A stretch of 64,000 nt of DNA from Streptosporangiaceae bacterium (GCA_019245115.1 JAFARZ010000220.1:1-64000); one strand, 5' to 3'; numbered from the stretch's first letter, positions 43,930-53,145 are shown. Made by a program: numbers and translations. Notes: generated from the letters alone by a model not told the origin.

Positions 43930-44528
43930 TGGCACAGCGACGGCTGGCCCGCGTTGAGCGGCTGACGCACGAGACCCAGATCCTGGCCGAGCTCGACCTG
44001 GACGGCATCGGGGTGGTGGAGGTGTCGACCGGGGTGCCGTTCTTCGACCACATGCTCGCGCAACTCGGCAAGCACGGGTGCCTGGACCTGACCGTACGGG
44101 CCAAGGGCGACGTGCACATCGACGCGCATCACACGGTGGAGGACACCGCCATCACGCTGGGCCAGGCCCTCCGGGAGGCCCTGGGCGACAAATCGGGTAT
44201 TTCCCGATTCGGGGACGCGCTGGTGCCGCTGGACGAGACGCTGGTGCGGGCGGCCGTCGACCTGTCCGGGCGGCCGTACGTGGTGCATACCGAGCCGGAC
44301 GGGATGGCGCCGCTGATCGGCTCGTACGACACGTCGCTGACCCGGCACATCTGGGAGTCACTGGCCTTCTCCGCCGGGATCTGCCTGCATGTGAACGTGC
44401 TGGCGGGCCGGAACCCGCACCACATCGTGGAGGCTCAGTTCAAGGCCGTCGCGCGAGCGCTGCGGACGGCGGCGGCGGCCGATCCGCGGGCCGGCGGGAT
44501 CCCGTCCACCAAGGGAGTCCTGGGTTAA
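43929..44528 (+). CDS. hisB: Imidazoleglycerol-phosphate dehydratase
   Basis: 199 residues, the monofunctional actinobacterial-type HisB. The manganese-binding His motifs are [30 protein letters not shown] and the C-terminal [20 protein letters not shown]. It dehydrates imidazole-glycerol phosphate to imidazole-acetol phosphate. The ATG at 43929 shares one base with the hisC stop. Its own stop is followed at once by a copy of the dispersed repeat, not by the next his gene. Confidence 0.95.
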   Translation: MAQRRLARVERLTHETQILAELDLDGIGVVEVSTGVPFFDHMLAQLGKHGCLDLTVRAKGDVHIDAHHTVEDTAITLGQALREALGDKSGISRFGDALVPLDETLVRAAVDLSGRPYVVHTEPDGMAPLIGSYDTSLTRHIWESLAFSAGICLHVNVLAGRNPHHIVEAQFKAVARALRTAAAADPRAGGIPSTKGVLG

Positions 44529-44679
44529 TGCGAGCGAGCGAAGCGAGCGAGCGTAGCGAGCGCCGCGGCGGTCGACGTCCCAACGGGGCGTCGGTTCCCG
44601 CCGTGGCCCCGCGCCGACCGAGCGCAGCGAGGAGTTTGGCGCGGAAGGAAACACAGCGAGGCCTTGGCGCGGAGGACAA
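44529..44679 (+). repeat. Dispersed structured repeat, copy B (hisB-hisH junction)
   Basis: It fills the space between the hisB stop and the hisH ATG. The order is GCGAGCGAGCGAAGCGAGCG-type repeats; an 11-bp hairpin with loop AAC (arms 44571-44581 and 44585-44595, including three G-T pairs); the GCCGAGCGCAGCGAG-like core; and two copies of a CAGCGAGGCCTTGGCGCGGAGG-type module, the last giving GGAGG seven bases before ATG. Several stem bases differ from copy C, yet pairing is kept. Confidence 0.8.
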
Positions 44680-45312
44680 ATGAGCTACGTGGTCGTGCTC
44701 GACTACGGGTCGGGCAACCTGCGCTCCGCGGAGCGCGCGCTGGAACGGGCCGGGGCATCTGTAACGGTTACCGCCGACGCCGCGGCGGCGCTGGCGTGCG
44801 ACGGGCTGGTCGTGCCGGGCGTCGGCGCGTTCGCGGCATGCATGGCCGGGCTGCGCGCGGTAGGCGGCGACGAGCTGATCGCCAAGCGAGTCGCGGCGGG
44901 ACGGCCGGTGCTCGGGATCTGCGTGGGGATGCAGGTGCTGTTCGCCGCCGGAGCTGAGCACGGGATACAGACGTCCGGGTGCGGCGTGTGGCCCGGCGTG
45001 GTGGAACGACTCGAAACCGGCGCGCTGCCGCTGCCGCACATGGGGTGGAACACGGTGTCCTTCGCGTCGGGCTCCTCGCTGTTCAGGGGTATCCCCGCGG
45101 ACACGCGGTTCTACTTCGTGCATTCCTACGCGCTACGGGCGGAACAGGCGGGCGGCCTGCCGGACACCGCGCTCATCTCCTGGACCACGCACGGGGAGCG
45201 GTTCGGTGCGGCGGTGGAGCACGGCCTGGTCGCGGCGACGCAGTTCCATCCCGAGAAATCGGGGGACGCCGGGTTCGCGGTCCTTTCCAACTGGCTGGGG
45301 GGTCTTGAATGA
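44680..45312 (+). CDS. hisH: Imidazole glycerol phosphate synthase, glutamine amidotransferase subunit
   Basis: 210 residues, a class I glutaminase that supplies ammonia to HisF. The nucleophile is Cys81 in [10 protein letters not shown] and the His-Glu pair is in [26 protein letters not shown] opens the domain and FYFVHSYAL is conserved. The ATG at 44680 is seven bases after GGAGG, and that Shine-Dalgarno belongs to repeat copy B. The stop overlaps the beginning of copy C. Confidence 0.95.
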   Translation: MSYVVVLDYGSGNLRSAERALERAGASVTVTADAAAALACDGLVVPGVGAFAACMAGLRAVGGDELIAKRVAAGRPVLGICVGMQVLFAAGAEHGIQTSGCGVWPGVVERLETGALPLPHMGWNTVSFASGSSLFRGIPADTRFYFVHSYALRAEQAGGLPDTALISWTTHGERFGAAVEHGLVAATQFHPEKSGDAGFAVLSNWLGGLE

Positions 45313-45436
45313 GCGAGCGCCGCGGCGGTTGCCGTCCCGGAGGGGCGGCAATTCCCGCCGTGGCTCCAAGCCGGCCGAGCGCAGCGAGGCCTTGGCGCGG
45401 AGGGAAACACAGCGAGGCCTTGGCGCGGAGGCAAAC
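45310..45436 (+). repeat. Dispersed structured repeat, copy C (hisH-priA junction)
   Basis: It starts at the hisH stop (TGAGCGAGCG) and ends at the priA ATG. The 10-bp hairpin has arms 45329-45338 and 45342-45351 (TTGCCGTCCC/GGGGCGGCAA, loop GGA, one T-G pair). It is followed by CCAAGCCGGCCGAGCG and two CAGCGAGGCCTTGGCGCGGAGG modules separated by GAAACA. The second GGAGG is the likely priA Shine-Dalgarno. Confidence 0.85.
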
Positions 45437-46174
45437 ATGAATCACCTGGTGCTGCTGCCGGCCGTCGATGTCGCGTCCGGGCAGGCGGTACGGCTGGTCC
45501 AGGGAGCGGCGGGATCCGAGACGAGTTACGGTGACCCGGTAGAAGCCGCGCTGGCCTGGCAGGCGGCCGGCGCGTCCTGGGTTCACCTGGTGGATCTCGA
45601 CGCGGCCTTCGGGCGCGGGTCGAACGCGGAACTGCTCGCCACGGTCGTCGGCAAGCTCGACATCTCCGTCGAGATGTCCGGCGGGATCCGGGACGACGCA
45701 TCGCTGGCGCGGGCGCTGGACACCGGCTGCGCCAGGGTCAACATCGGAACGGCGGCGCTGGAGGATCCAGAATGGGTCCGGTCGGTCATCGGGCGATACG
45801 GCGACCAGGTCGCGATCGGGCTGGACGTGCGAGGGACCACGCTGGCCGCGCGCGGCTGGACCGCCGAAGGCGGTGAGCTGTTCGCCACGCTGGAACGGCT
45901 GGACGCCGAGGGATGCGCGCGATACGTGGTGACCGACGTGCTCAAGGACGGGACGCTGCGCGGACCGAACCTGACGTTGCTGCGGGACGTGTGTGCCCGG
46001 ACGGCCGCGCCCGTGGTGGCCAGCGGGGGAGTGTCCTCGCTGGATGATCTGCGGGCGCTGGCCGGGCTGGTCCCGATCGGCGTGGAGGGAGCGATCGTCG
46101 GCAAGGCCTTGTACGCAGGCGCGTTCACGCTGGAAGAAGCGCTGGCCGAGGTGTCCGCGGTGTCTGCTCCATGA
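45437..46174 (+). CDS. priA: Bifunctional phosphoribosyl isomerase A (HisA/TrpF activity)
   Basis: 245 residues, a TIM barrel of the HisA/PriA group. The catalytic Asp residues are in [18 protein letters not shown] and [14 protein letters not shown]; phosphate loops are EMSGGIRDD and [13 protein letters not shown]. In actinobacteria PriA isomerises both ProFAR (histidine pathway) and phosphoribosyl anthranilate (tryptophan pathway). A tryptophan cluster follows 5 kb away with no trpF in the window, which supports the dual role. The ATG at 45437 follows the GGAGG of repeat copy C. Confidence 0.92.
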   Translation: MNHLVLLPAVDVASGQAVRLVQGAAGSETSYGDPVEAALAWQAAGASWVHLVDLDAAFGRGSNAELLATVVGKLDISVEMSGGIRDDASLARALDTGCARVNIGTAALEDPEWVRSVIGRYGDQVAIGLDVRGTTLAARGWTAEGGELFATLERLDAEGCARYVVTDVLKDGTLRGPNLTLLRDVCARTAAPVVASGGVSSLDDLRALAGLVPIGVEGAIVGKALYAGAFTLEEALAEVSAVSAP

Positions 46175-46932
46175 GCGTCGCGGTCCGGGTTATCCCGTGC
46201 CTGGATGTGGACGGGGGGCGGGTGGTCAAGGGCGTGAACTTCCGCTCGCTGCGAGACGCCGGGGATCCGGTGGAACTGGCCGCGCTGTATGACGCGGAGG
46301 GAGCCGACGAGCTCACCTTCCTCGACATCACCGCGTCCAGCGGCGGCCGGGAAACCATGTACGACGTGGTACGGCGGACGGCGGACCAGGTGTTCATACC
46401 GCTGACCGTCGGCGGCGGCGTGCGCTCGGTTGCCGACGTGGACAATCTGCTGCGGGCCGGGGCGGACAAGGTGTCGCTGAACACGGCCGCGGTGGCCAGG
46501 CCGGCGCTGATCGCCGAGGCGGCGGAACGGTTCGGGTCACAATGCATCGTGCTCTCGGTGGATGCCCGGCGGGCTGAGACACCGGAGTCAGGCTTCGAGG
46601 TCACCACGCACGGAGGCCGCAAGGGCACCGGGATCGACGCGGTCGGCTGGGCCCGCGAGGCGGTCTCGCTGGGTGCGGGCGAAATCCTGCTGAACTCCAT
46701 GGACGCAGACGGGACGACCGCGGGGTTCGACCTCGGACTGATCCGGCTGATGCGTCCGGCGGTCAGCGTCCCGGTGATCGCCAGCGGCGGCGCGGGTGCG
46801 GTGGCGCATTTCGCGCCCGCGGTGGCGGCCGGTGCGGACGCGGTGCTCGCGGCCAGCGTGTTCCACTTCGGAACGCTACGGATCGCTCAGGTCAAAGCGG
46901 CACTGCGAGACGCGGGCTACCCGGTGCGCTGA
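46171..46932 (+). CDS. hisF: Imidazole glycerol phosphate synthase, cyclase subunit
   Basis: 253 residues, a TIM barrel that joins ammonia from HisH to PRFAR to give imidazole-glycerol phosphate and AICAR. The catalytic Asp residues are in [18 protein letters not shown] and [41 protein letters not shown] and [12 protein letters not shown] bind the phosphates. The ATG overlaps the priA stop by four bases (ATGA). It ends this stretch of his genes; ppgK converges six bases later. Confidence 0.95.
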   Translation: MSVAVRVIPCLDVDGGRVVKGVNFRSLRDAGDPVELAALYDAEGADELTFLDITASSGGRETMYDVVRRTADQVFIPLTVGGGVRSVADVDNLLRAGADKVSLNTAAVARPALIAEAAERFGSQCIVLSVDARRAETPESGFEVTTHGGRKGTGIDAVGWAREAVSLGAGEILLNSMDADGTTAGFDLGLIRLMRPAVSVPVIASGGAGAVAHFAPAVAAGADAVLAASVFHFGTLRIAQVKAALRDAGYPVR

Positions 46933-46938
46933 GCCCTG

Positions 46939-47682
46939 TCAGCCTGCGAACGAAAGGGTCGCCATGGCGGCGCCCACAATGCCGGCGTCGTTGAGCAGGG
47001 CGGCGGGTACGATGGGGGCCCGGATGCCGGTCAGCAGTGGTACCCACTTGGCCGACTGCTTGCTGATCCCGCCGCCGACGATGAACAGGTCCGGAGACAG
47101 CAGCGCCTCCATGTGCTGTATGTACTCCTGCACCCGGCCGGCCCACTTCTCCCAGCTCAGGTCGTGCAGTTCCTTGGCGTGCTCAGAGGCCCGCTTCTCC
47201 GCGTCATGGCCACGGAGCTCGATGTGCCCGAACTCGGTATTCGGCACGAGGGTGCTGTTGATGAACAGCGCGCTGCCGATCCCGGTGCCGAACGTCAGCA
47301 TCAGCACGGTGCCGTGTTCGCCCACGCCGGCGCCGAACTTCATCTCGGCGATCCCAGCCGCGTCGGCATCGTTGAGCACCGTGACCGGGCCGCCGACGGC
47401 CTTGGTGAGCAGTTCCCGGGCATCCTTGCCGATCCACGCCTTGTCCAGGTTGGCGGCGGTCCGGGTCACACCGCTGGTGACCACGCCGGGGAAGGTGATG
47501 CCAGCGGGACCTGACCAGCCGAACGAGGTGGTCAGCTCATGGACGACCTCCGCGATCGCATCGGGTACGGCCGGACGCGGGGTATCGATCTTCTTCCGGT
47601 CCGCCAGCAGTTTTCCGGCGGCCACGTCAACGGGCGCCGCCTTGATCCCCGTACCGCCGATATCGATGCCGAGTGCGTGCAT
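46939..47682 (-). CDS. ppgK: Polyphosphate glucokinase
   Basis: 247 residues of the ROK/actin-like ATPase fold. [22 protein letters not shown] is the phosphate-1 loop, [10 protein letters not shown] and the catalytic Asp in [16 protein letters not shown] follow, and [13 protein letters not shown] with [11 protein letters not shown] is characteristic of PpgK. It phosphorylates glucose using polyphosphate and usually ATP. I start at the ATG at 47682, where the family usually begins; no Shine-Dalgarno is visible, so a leaderless transcript is possible. It interrupts the his cluster on the opposite strand. Confidence 0.9.
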   Translation of the reverse strand: MHALGIDIGGTGIKAAPVDVAAGKLLADRKKIDTPRPAVPDAIAEVVHELTTSFGWSGPAGITFPGVVTSGVTRTAANLDKAWIGKDARELLTKAVGGPVTVLNDADAAGIAEMKFGAGVGEHGTVLMLTFGTGIGSALFINSTLVPNTEFGHIELRGHDAEKRASEHAKELHDLSWEKWAGRVQEYIQHMEALLSPDLFIVGGGISKQSAKWVPLLTGIRAPIVPAALLNDAGIVGAAMATLSFAG

Positions 47683-47814
47683 GGCGTTAGCGTAGCTGCC
47701 TGAAGAACCGGGCGCGGTCGCGCACCGCTCGGCGGGGCGGGCAAGGTCAGGTAATGTCGTATCTGGAAGGCATGATTCACGAGCGCTAGCCCAGATCAGA
47801 GAGGGGGCCGGCGG

Positions 47815-48246
47815 ATGCGCGGGTGGAAGATCGCCGCCGCAGTGATCGGCGTGATTGTCGCGTTCTTCGTCGTGAGCGCGGTGGCGCATCTCATTATCGG
47901 CCTGATAATCGATGTGGTGATCGCCGCCATCGTGGCCGGGGGCATCTATGTGGCGATCAAGATGGCGCGGTCCAACAAGCAGGTCTCCGGTAAGTCGAGA
48001 GACAGCGAGATCCGCGACCATCATTCCTCAAGCGCGCTCCCGCGGTCGGACTTGGACGAGTACATCCCGCAGACACCCGCCCCGCGGCCGGCCAGTAGGC
48101 CCGCGGCGGCTGATGTGGATGATGAACTGGCCCGTCTCAAGCGGGAAATGGGCTCCTTATCGCGAACGGTATGCCCTGACGGGCCTACAGCTGCCGGTTC
48201 ATGCTTGCCAGGCGGGACACGGCGGCCCGGGTTCCGTCGAACCTGA
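47815..48246 (+). CDS. Small membrane hypothetical protein
   Basis: 143 residues. Two closely spaced helices ([26 protein letters not shown] and [18 protein letters not shown]) make an N-terminal hairpin, followed by a polar cytoplasmic tail with a probable short coiled coil ([13 protein letters not shown]). No family is recognised. The last 60 bases overlap the convergent gene at 48185, and the final residues ([21 protein letters not shown]) look unconstrained, so the original stop may have been earlier. Confidence 0.6.
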   Translation: MRGWKIAAAVIGVIVAFFVVSAVAHLIIGLIIDVVIAAIVAGGIYVAIKMARSNKQVSGKSRDSEIRDHHSSSALPRSDLDEYIPQTPAPRPASRPAAADVDDELARLKREMGSLSRTVCPDGPTAAGSCLPGGTRRPGFRRT

Positions 48247-48841
48247 CCTTCGCCACGGTGGTGCGCCCTAGCGCCCACAAGGTCAGCTCGGCCGGCGCGC
48301 CGATGACGGTCACCACCGGTGTGGCCTTCTTGGCCGTGATGCGGAAAGTGTCGCCCTTCCCGCGATCCGGGTCCTTGTCGTCGCGCGCCAGCTCGACGCC
48401 CACCGGGGACTTGCGGAACAGCAGCCGGGCCACCCGCAGCCCGCGCCACAGCGCGTCGGCTTGTCCGCCGCTCAGCTCTCGCGGTTCCCATCCGGGTCGC
48501 GCGCGCCGGATGTCTTCATGATGAACGAAGTACTCGACGGTGTTGGCCCGTTCGTCCATGCCGGGGATTGCCATGACCGACAGCCGAGGCGGTCCGGACC
48601 GTACCGCCTCGACCAGGGCGGGAAACGGGGTTCGTGCTCGTATCCGGCGCTGGACCCGGGCGGTGTGCCCAGCCAGCGGGCCGCCGAGGACCCCCGCGGC
48701 CGCGTCCGGCCGGCGCTCCCTGAGCACCAGATGGGCCGCCAGATCACCGGTCCGCCAGCCGGCGCACAGCGTCGGAGCATCTGGCCCCGCCTGGTCGAGC
48801 AGTGCGCAGAGCGCAAGGCGTTCTTCCCGTGCGTAGTTCAC
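48185..48841 (-). CDS. TIGR03085-like protein (maleylpyruvate isomerase/DinB-like fold)
   Basis: About 218 residues. The N-terminal helical domain (REERLALCALLDQAGPDAPTLCAGWRTGDLAAHLVLRERRPD) has the TLCAGW..DLAAHL pattern of the mycothiol-dependent maleylpyruvate isomerase/DinB-like superfamily. NTVEYFVHHEDIRRARPGW supplies the two His residues usually involved in metal binding. The C-terminal domain is the actinobacterial extension of TIGR03085. The start is GTG 48841 or 48844. Probably a mycothiol-linked or detoxification enzyme; substrate unknown. Confidence 0.8.
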   Translation of the reverse strand: MNYAREERLALCALLDQAGPDAPTLCAGWRTGDLAAHLVLRERRPDAAAGVLGGPLAGHTARVQRRIRARTPFPALVEAVRSGPPRLSVMAIPGMDERANTVEYFVHHEDIRRARPGWEPRELSGGQADALWRGLRVARLLFRKSPVGVELARDDKDPDRGKGDTFRITAKKATPVVTVIGAPAELTLWALGRTTVAKVRFDGTRAAVSRLASMNRQL

Positions 48842-48913
48842 CACCCGATCGTAGGCGTCACACCTACTAGGCGGTAGGGCGGGACACGCCCTCGGGCGGC
48901 TACCCTGACTAAC

Positions 48914-49297
48914 ATGACCCAGAGCAGCCTCGACCCGGCGATCGCCGCACGGCTGAAGCGCAATCCCGAAGGTCTGATCCCCGCGATCGCCCAGCAGTAC
49001 GACACCGGCGAGGTCCTCATGCTGGCCTGGATGGACGACGAGGCGCTGCATCGGACGCTCACCACGGGACGCTGCACGTACTGGTCGCGCAGCCGCCAGG
49101 AGTACTGGGTGAAGGGCGAGACATCGGGCCACCAGCAGTGGGTCAAATCGGTGGCGCTGGACTGCGACGGCGACACCGTGCTGGTCAAGGTCGACCAGGT
49201 CGGCGCCGCCTGCCACACCGGCGACCGGACGTGCTGGGACGCCGACACGCTGACCGCGGTGACCGGCAACGCCCCGGCGGTAGAAGCACGGCATTGA
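48914..49297 (+). CDS. hisI: Phosphoribosyl-AMP cyclohydrolase
   Basis: 127 residues, monofunctional HisI (no HisE domain). It hydrolyses PR-AMP in histidine synthesis and binds zinc through [26 protein letters not shown] (the three-Cys pattern) with magnesium ligands in the same Asp run. [26 protein letters not shown] and [10 protein letters not shown] are diagnostic. Its TGA stop starts repeat copy D. It is separated from the main his cluster by three unrelated genes, ppgK, the membrane protein and the TIGR03085 gene. Confidence 0.95.
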   Translation: MTQSSLDPAIAARLKRNPEGLIPAIAQQYDTGEVLMLAWMDDEALHRTLTTGRCTYWSRSRQEYWVKGETSGHQQWVKSVALDCDGDTVLVKVDQVGAACHTGDRTCWDADTLTAVTGNAPAVEARH

Positions 49298-49432
49298 GCG
49301 AGCGAACGCGAGCGAGCGAAGCGGCGGCCGCGGAGCGAAATGCCGCGGCGGATTGCCTTCCCGGAGGGGCGGTAAGGCCGCCGCGGCCCCAAGCCGGCCG
49401 AGCGCAGCGAGGCCTTGGCGCGGAGAGAAACA
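49296..49432 (+). repeat. Dispersed structured repeat, copy D (after hisI)
   Basis: It starts within the hisI stop (TGAGCGAGCGAACGCGAGCG). The hairpin arms are 49353-49362 and 49366-49375 (TTGCCTTCCC/GGGGCGGTAA, loop GGA) with one mismatch and two G-T pairs. Then come CCCCAAGCCGGCCGAGCG and a single CAGCGAGGCCTTGGCGCGGAG module. It ends nine bases before the GTG used for the next gene. Confidence 0.82.
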
Positions 49433-49440
49433 AGGCCCTC

Positions 49441-50076
49441 GTGCTGGGCGCGGCGGGCGCGGGGCTGATCCTGCTCGCGCTGCGGCAGGTGTGGGCGCAC
49501 GCGGTATACGCGCCCCCGCACCCGTTTCCCGCGCAGGACATCGCGGTCAGCGGTCAGAAGCTGGCGCCGCTGGCCAGCGCGCTGGCGATCGCGGCGCTGG
49601 CCTGCCTGGCCGCCGTGATAGCCACCCGGGGTGTGCTGCGGCGCGCGGCGGGCGGGCTGCTCGCGGCGATCGGGGCCGGCGCGGCGGTGGCGGCGGCCGC
49701 GGCCGTGCGTTCGTCCGCCGTGCTGTCCGCGGCGACCAGCACCGATCCCACCGCCGGTGCGTTCTCCGGGTCAGCGACCGGCGGCACGACGCCCAGTGGC
49801 ACGAGTATCAGCGCGATCGCCGGCTTCACGCGGGGCCACGCGGTGATATCCGGCCTGCCGTGGCAGATCGCCGCCGTGGCCGGAGCGCTCGCGATCGTGC
49901 TGGCCGGCCTGGCCACCGTCTGGCGGGGAACGCGGTGGCCGGTGATGTCGGCGCGGTTCGACCGGCCGGGCCAGCGGGTCCAGCGGCCCGCGGCCGATTC
50001 GGCGACGATGTGGGAATCGCTGAACCGTGATGTGGATCCCACCGACGAGGTGGAATTCGGATCCGGTGCTCGCTGA
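49441..50076 (+). CDS. Trp biosynthesis-associated membrane protein
   Basis: 211 residues from the GTG at 49441. Four helices are predicted (LGAAGAGLILLALRQVW; LASALAIAALACLAAVIA; AAGGLLAAIGAGAAVAAAAAV; QIAAVAGALAIVLAGLATVW), with the outer loop typical of the Trp_oprn_chp family found beside trp genes in actinobacteria. The usual N-terminal residues before helix 1 are missing or replaced, because repeat copy D runs right up to the gene; no clear Shine-Dalgarno at normal spacing exists. The C-terminal tail (MWESLNRDVDPTDE) is characteristic. Function unknown. Confidence 0.78.
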   Translation: MLGAAGAGLILLALRQVWAHAVYAPPHPFPAQDIAVSGQKLAPLASALAIAALACLAAVIATRGVLRRAAGGLLAAIGAGAAVAAAAAVRSSAVLSAATSTDPTAGAFSGSATGGTTPSGTSISAIAGFTRGHAVISGLPWQIAAVAGALAIVLAGLATVWRGTRWPVMSARFDRPGQRVQRPAADSATMWESLNRDVDPTDEVEFGSGAR

Positions 50077-50785
50077 CCCTCCTAACGGCAACGGCGGTGC
50101 CGCGCCCGCGGTGCTGCTCGCGGAGCATGAGCCGGCGGTGGCCGGCATGCTGGCCCGCTATCTGGCCCGGGACGGTCTCGAGGTGCGCCCGGCCGCGACC
50201 GGCGAGCTTGCCCTCCAAGGCCTGGCCGATCGCGCCCATTCGGCGGCCGTACTCGATCTGACCATGCCCGGACTGGATCCGCGGCGGGTGCGGCAGGCCC
50301 TGCGGATTCCGGTCGTGTTCCTGGCCGCCCCCGGTCCGCGTCCGCGCGGCCTGACCGGTGGCGGCGCGCGGGGTGGGACTGCCCGCCGGTGGCTGACCAG
50401 GCCCTTCGGTCCGCGGCTGCTGGTCGCCACGGTGCGGGAATTGCTGCGCGAGGCGGCCCGTGGCGCGACGGCCAGCGGGGCGGCTGTCCCGGCGATCACC
50501 GCGGTGGGCGGCCTCCGGCTGGACGGTCATCGGCACGTGGCCGTGCTGGGTGGCAGGGACGTGCCGCTGACCCAGACCGAGTTCGGGATCCTCGCCGCCT
50601 TGATGGCCGCGCCCGGTCGGCCGCTGAGCCGGCGGCTGCTGCTGACCGCGGCCGGGCGCAAGGCGGACGACCGGGCGGCCGACGTGTACATCGCCCAGCT
50701 TCGCGCCAAGCTCGGGGACCCTGGCGTGATCCGCACCGTCCGCGGCGCAGGCTACGCCATCGACCCCTACCCGGCGGGGGCGTGA
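50066..50785 (+). CDS. Atypical OmpR-type response regulator
   Basis: About 239 residues. The receiver domain keeps the phosphorylatable Asp in AVLDLTMPGLDP, but the acidic pair is AEHEP instead of DDE, and the conserved Lys near the end is Arg (WLTRPFGPR). The C-terminal winged helix is normal for OmpR/PhoB (GGRDVPLTQTEFGILAALMAAPGRPLSRRLLL, DDRAADVYIAQLRAKLGDPGVIRTVRGAGYAI). No histidine kinase is nearby, so it may act without classical phosphorylation. The GTG at 50066 overlaps the upstream stop by 11 bases; GTG 50027 is possible. Confidence 0.8.
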   Translation: MLADPPNGNGGAAPAVLLAEHEPAVAGMLARYLARDGLEVRPAATGELALQGLADRAHSAAVLDLTMPGLDPRRVRQALRIPVVFLAAPGPRPRGLTGGGARGGTARRWLTRPFGPRLLVATVRELLREAARGATASGAAVPAITAVGGLRLDGHRHVAVLGGRDVPLTQTEFGILAALMAAPGRPLSRRLLLTAAGRKADDRAADVYIAQLRAKLGDPGVIRTVRGAGYAIDPYPAGA

Positions 50786-50890
50786 ACTGGGCGGAGAGCT
50801 TAACCTGAGGGGGCAGTAATGCGGACCCCAGGCGGGCGGGGCTACCATCAGTGGCGCAAGATTACCGATATGAGGGGACGAGCGAACCGC

Positions 50891-51700
50891 GTGAGTGTGC
50901 TCGACGAGATCCTGGATGGCGTGCGTGCCGATCTCGCCGAACGGCAGCGGCGCGTTTCTCTTGATGAGCTGAAGGAGAAGGCGCGGCATGCGCCATCCCC
51001 GCGGGACGCGCTGGCGGCCCTGAAGGCGGAGGGCGTCACGGTAATCGCTGAGGTGAAGCGGGCCAGCCCATCCCGCGGCCAGATGGCGACGATCGCCGAC
51101 CCGACCGCCCTGGCCTGCGACTACGAGGCTGGCGGCGCGCGGATCATCAGCGTACTTACCGAGGAGCGCCGGTTCGGCGGGTCACTGGCTGACCTGGATG
51201 CGGTGCGCAAGGCCGTGCAGGTTCCGGTGCTCCGGAAGGACTTCGTGGTCAGCTCCTACCAGCTCTGGGAGGCCCGCGCGCACGGCGCCGACGTCATCCT
51301 GCTGATCGTGGCCGCCCTTGAGCAGAGCGCGCTGATCTCCCTGGTCGAGCGGGCGCAGTCGATCGGACTGCTGCCGCTCGTGGAGGTGCACGCCGACGAC
51401 GAGCTGGACCGGGCGCTGGAGGCAGGGGCCAGGGTGATCGGCGTCAACGCCCGCAACCTGGCCACGCTCAAGGTGGACCGGGGCATCTTCGGCCGGATGT
51501 CACCGCGGATACCCGAGGGCATAGTCAAGATCGCCGAATCCGGTGTTCGCGGCCCGCGCGACCTACTGGCCTACGCGGCGGCGGGCGCCGACGCGGTGCT
51601 GGTCGGGGAGAGCCTCGTGACCGAGAAGGACCCGCGCTGCGCCGTCGCCGACCTGGTGACGGCCGGCTCCCACCCCGCCCTGCGCGGAGAACGCGGATGA
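50891..51700 (+). CDS. trpC: Indole-3-glycerol-phosphate synthase
   Basis: 269 residues, a TIM barrel that closes the indole ring of indole-3-glycerol phosphate. It shows [17 protein letters not shown] at the start, the catalytic Lys in [49 protein letters not shown] and IAESGVRG. I start at the GTG at 50891, the normal family start; an in-frame extension back to 50819 is unlikely. The stop overlaps the trpB ATG (ATGA). Confidence 0.94.
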   Translation: MSVLDEILDGVRADLAERQRRVSLDELKEKARHAPSPRDALAALKAEGVTVIAEVKRASPSRGQMATIADPTALACDYEAGGARIISVLTEERRFGGSLADLDAVRKAVQVPVLRKDFVVSSYQLWEARAHGADVILLIVAALEQSALISLVERAQSIGLLPLVEVHADDELDRALEAGARVIGVNARNLATLKVDRGIFGRMSPRIPEGIVKIAESGVRGPRDLLAYAAAGADAVLVGESLVTEKDPRCAVADLVTAGSHPALRGERG

Positions 51701-53145
51701 GCGGCCCGGCACCCGAGGGGATGAATGTGACAACCACCCGCATAGGACCGGGTGAATGTGACAACGAACCGGTTAGCGCGGGGGCGCCGGCCGAGCCCGA
51801 TATCGCCCCGGTTCCTGATATATCCGGACATTTCCGGGTGCCGACGGGTGGTGCCCGTGGAAGTGGGGGTGCTGGTGGGGTGCGGGGTGCCAGCGGGGCG
51901 GGTGGTGCCGGCGGTGTGCAGGGTAGCGGTGGTGTGCAGGGTAGCGGTGGTGTGCAGGGTGCTGGTGGTGTTGGCGCGGCGGGGGTGGCGGAGGTTGCTT
52001 ATGGGGGGCGGTTTGCGCCGGAGTCGCTGATGGCGGCGCTGGATGAGCTGACCGGCGCCTATGAGCGGGCCCGCAACGACCCGGCGTTCACCGGCGAGCT
52101 CGACGACCTGCTGGCGAACTACGCGGGCCGGCCGACCCTGCTCTACCACGCGGAGAACTTCAGCGAGCAAGCGGGCACCACGGTCCTGTTCAAGCGGGAG
52201 GACCTGACCCATACCGGCTCGCACAAGATCAACAACGTGCTCGGCCAGGCGCTGCTGGCCAAGCGCATGGGCAAGACGCGCCTGATCGCGGAGACCGGCG
52301 CCGGGCAGCACGGCGTGGCGACCGCCACCGCCGCGGCCCTGTTCAAGCTGGACTGCGTGGTCTACATGGGCGAGGAGGACACGCAGCGCCAGGCGCTCAA
52401 CGTGTCCCGCATGCGCATGCTCGGCGCCGAGGTGATCCCGGTCAGGCAGGGCACCAGGACCCTCAAGGACGCTATGAACGAGGCGTTCCGCGACTGGGTG
52501 GCCAGCGTAAGTTACACGCACTACTGCATCGGCTCGGTGGGCGGTCCGCATCCGTTCCCCATGATGGTCCGCGACTTCCAGCGGGTCATCGGCCTCGAGG
52601 CCCGGGACCAGGTGCTCAAGCAGCACGGCCGCCTCCCCGACGCGATCGTCGCCTGCGTGGGCGGCGGTTCCAACGCCATCGGCCTTTTCCACGCGTTCAT
52701 CCCGGACCGGGAGACCAGGCTGATCGGGTGCGAGGCGGCCGGCGACGGCATCGGCACCGGACGGCACGCGGCCACCCTGACCGCGGGCTCACCGGGCGTC
52801 CTGCACGGCATGCGCACGTACTTGCTGCAAGACGACGAAGGCCAGACCCAGTCCACCCATTCCATCTCGGCCGGCCTCGATTACCCGGGCGTGGGCCCGG
52901 AACACGTGTGGCTGATGGAAACCGGCCGTGCGTCCTACCGCGCGATCACCGACCAGCAGGCCATGGACGCGTTCTCGGCCCTGTGCCGCACCGAGGGCAT
53001 CATCCCCGCGATCGAGTCCGCCCACGCCCTGGCCGGCGCGCTCCAGGTCGGCCCGGAACTCGGCCCGGACGGCCTGATGATCGTCAACCTGTCCGGCCGC
53101 GGCGACAAGGATGTGGACACCGCCTCGAAGTGGTTCCAGGTATGA
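51697..53145 (+). CDS. trpB: Tryptophan synthase beta chain with a Gly-rich N-terminal insertion
   Basis: 482 residues; the usual length is about 400-420. The PLP Lys is residue 177 in HTGSHKINN, the Glu is in AETGAGQHG and the phosphate loop is [10 protein letters not shown], all intact. In relatives a GHFGPYGGRF-like segment is continuous; here SGHF (about 43-46) is separated from YGGRFAPES (about 102) by some 55 residues of GGVQGS-type repeats. These are coded by 18-bp direct repeats at 51910-51963 plus partial ones, with unusual G/T-rich composition. The first 40 residues are also extended. Catalytic competence seems preserved. Confidence 0.93.
   Translation: MSGPAPEGMNVTTTRIGPGECDNEPVSAGAPAEPDIAPVPDISGHFRVPTGGARGSGGAGGVRGASGAGGAGGVQGSGGVQGSGGVQGAGGVGAAGVAEVAYGGRFAPESLMAALDELTGAYERARNDPAFTGELDDLLANYAGRPTLLYHAENFSEQAGTTVLFKREDLTHTGSHKINNVLGQALLAKRMGKTRLIAETGAGQHGVATATAAALFKLDCVVYMGEEDTQRQALNVSRMRMLGAEVIPVRQGTRTLKDAMNEAFRDWVASVSYTHYCIGSVGGPHPFPMMVRDFQRVIGLEARDQVLKQHGRLPDAIVACVGGGSNAIGLFHAFIPDRETRLIGCEAAGDGIGTGRHAATLTAGSPGVLHGMRTYLLQDDEGQTQSTHSISAGLDYPGVGPEHVWLMETGRASYRAITDQQAMDAFSALCRTEGIIPAIESAHALAGALQVGPELGPDGLMIVNLSGRGDKDVDTASKWFQV

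Noticed and set aside
49138-49440. Longer start for the Trp-associated membrane protein inside hisI.
   Set aside because: The extension is a shifted reading of hisI and of repeat copy D, Arg-rich and unlike the family.
50786-50890. trp attenuator or T-box in front of trpC.
   Set aside because: A short possible leader peptide has only one Trp codon, and no T-box or alternative terminator fold is visible.
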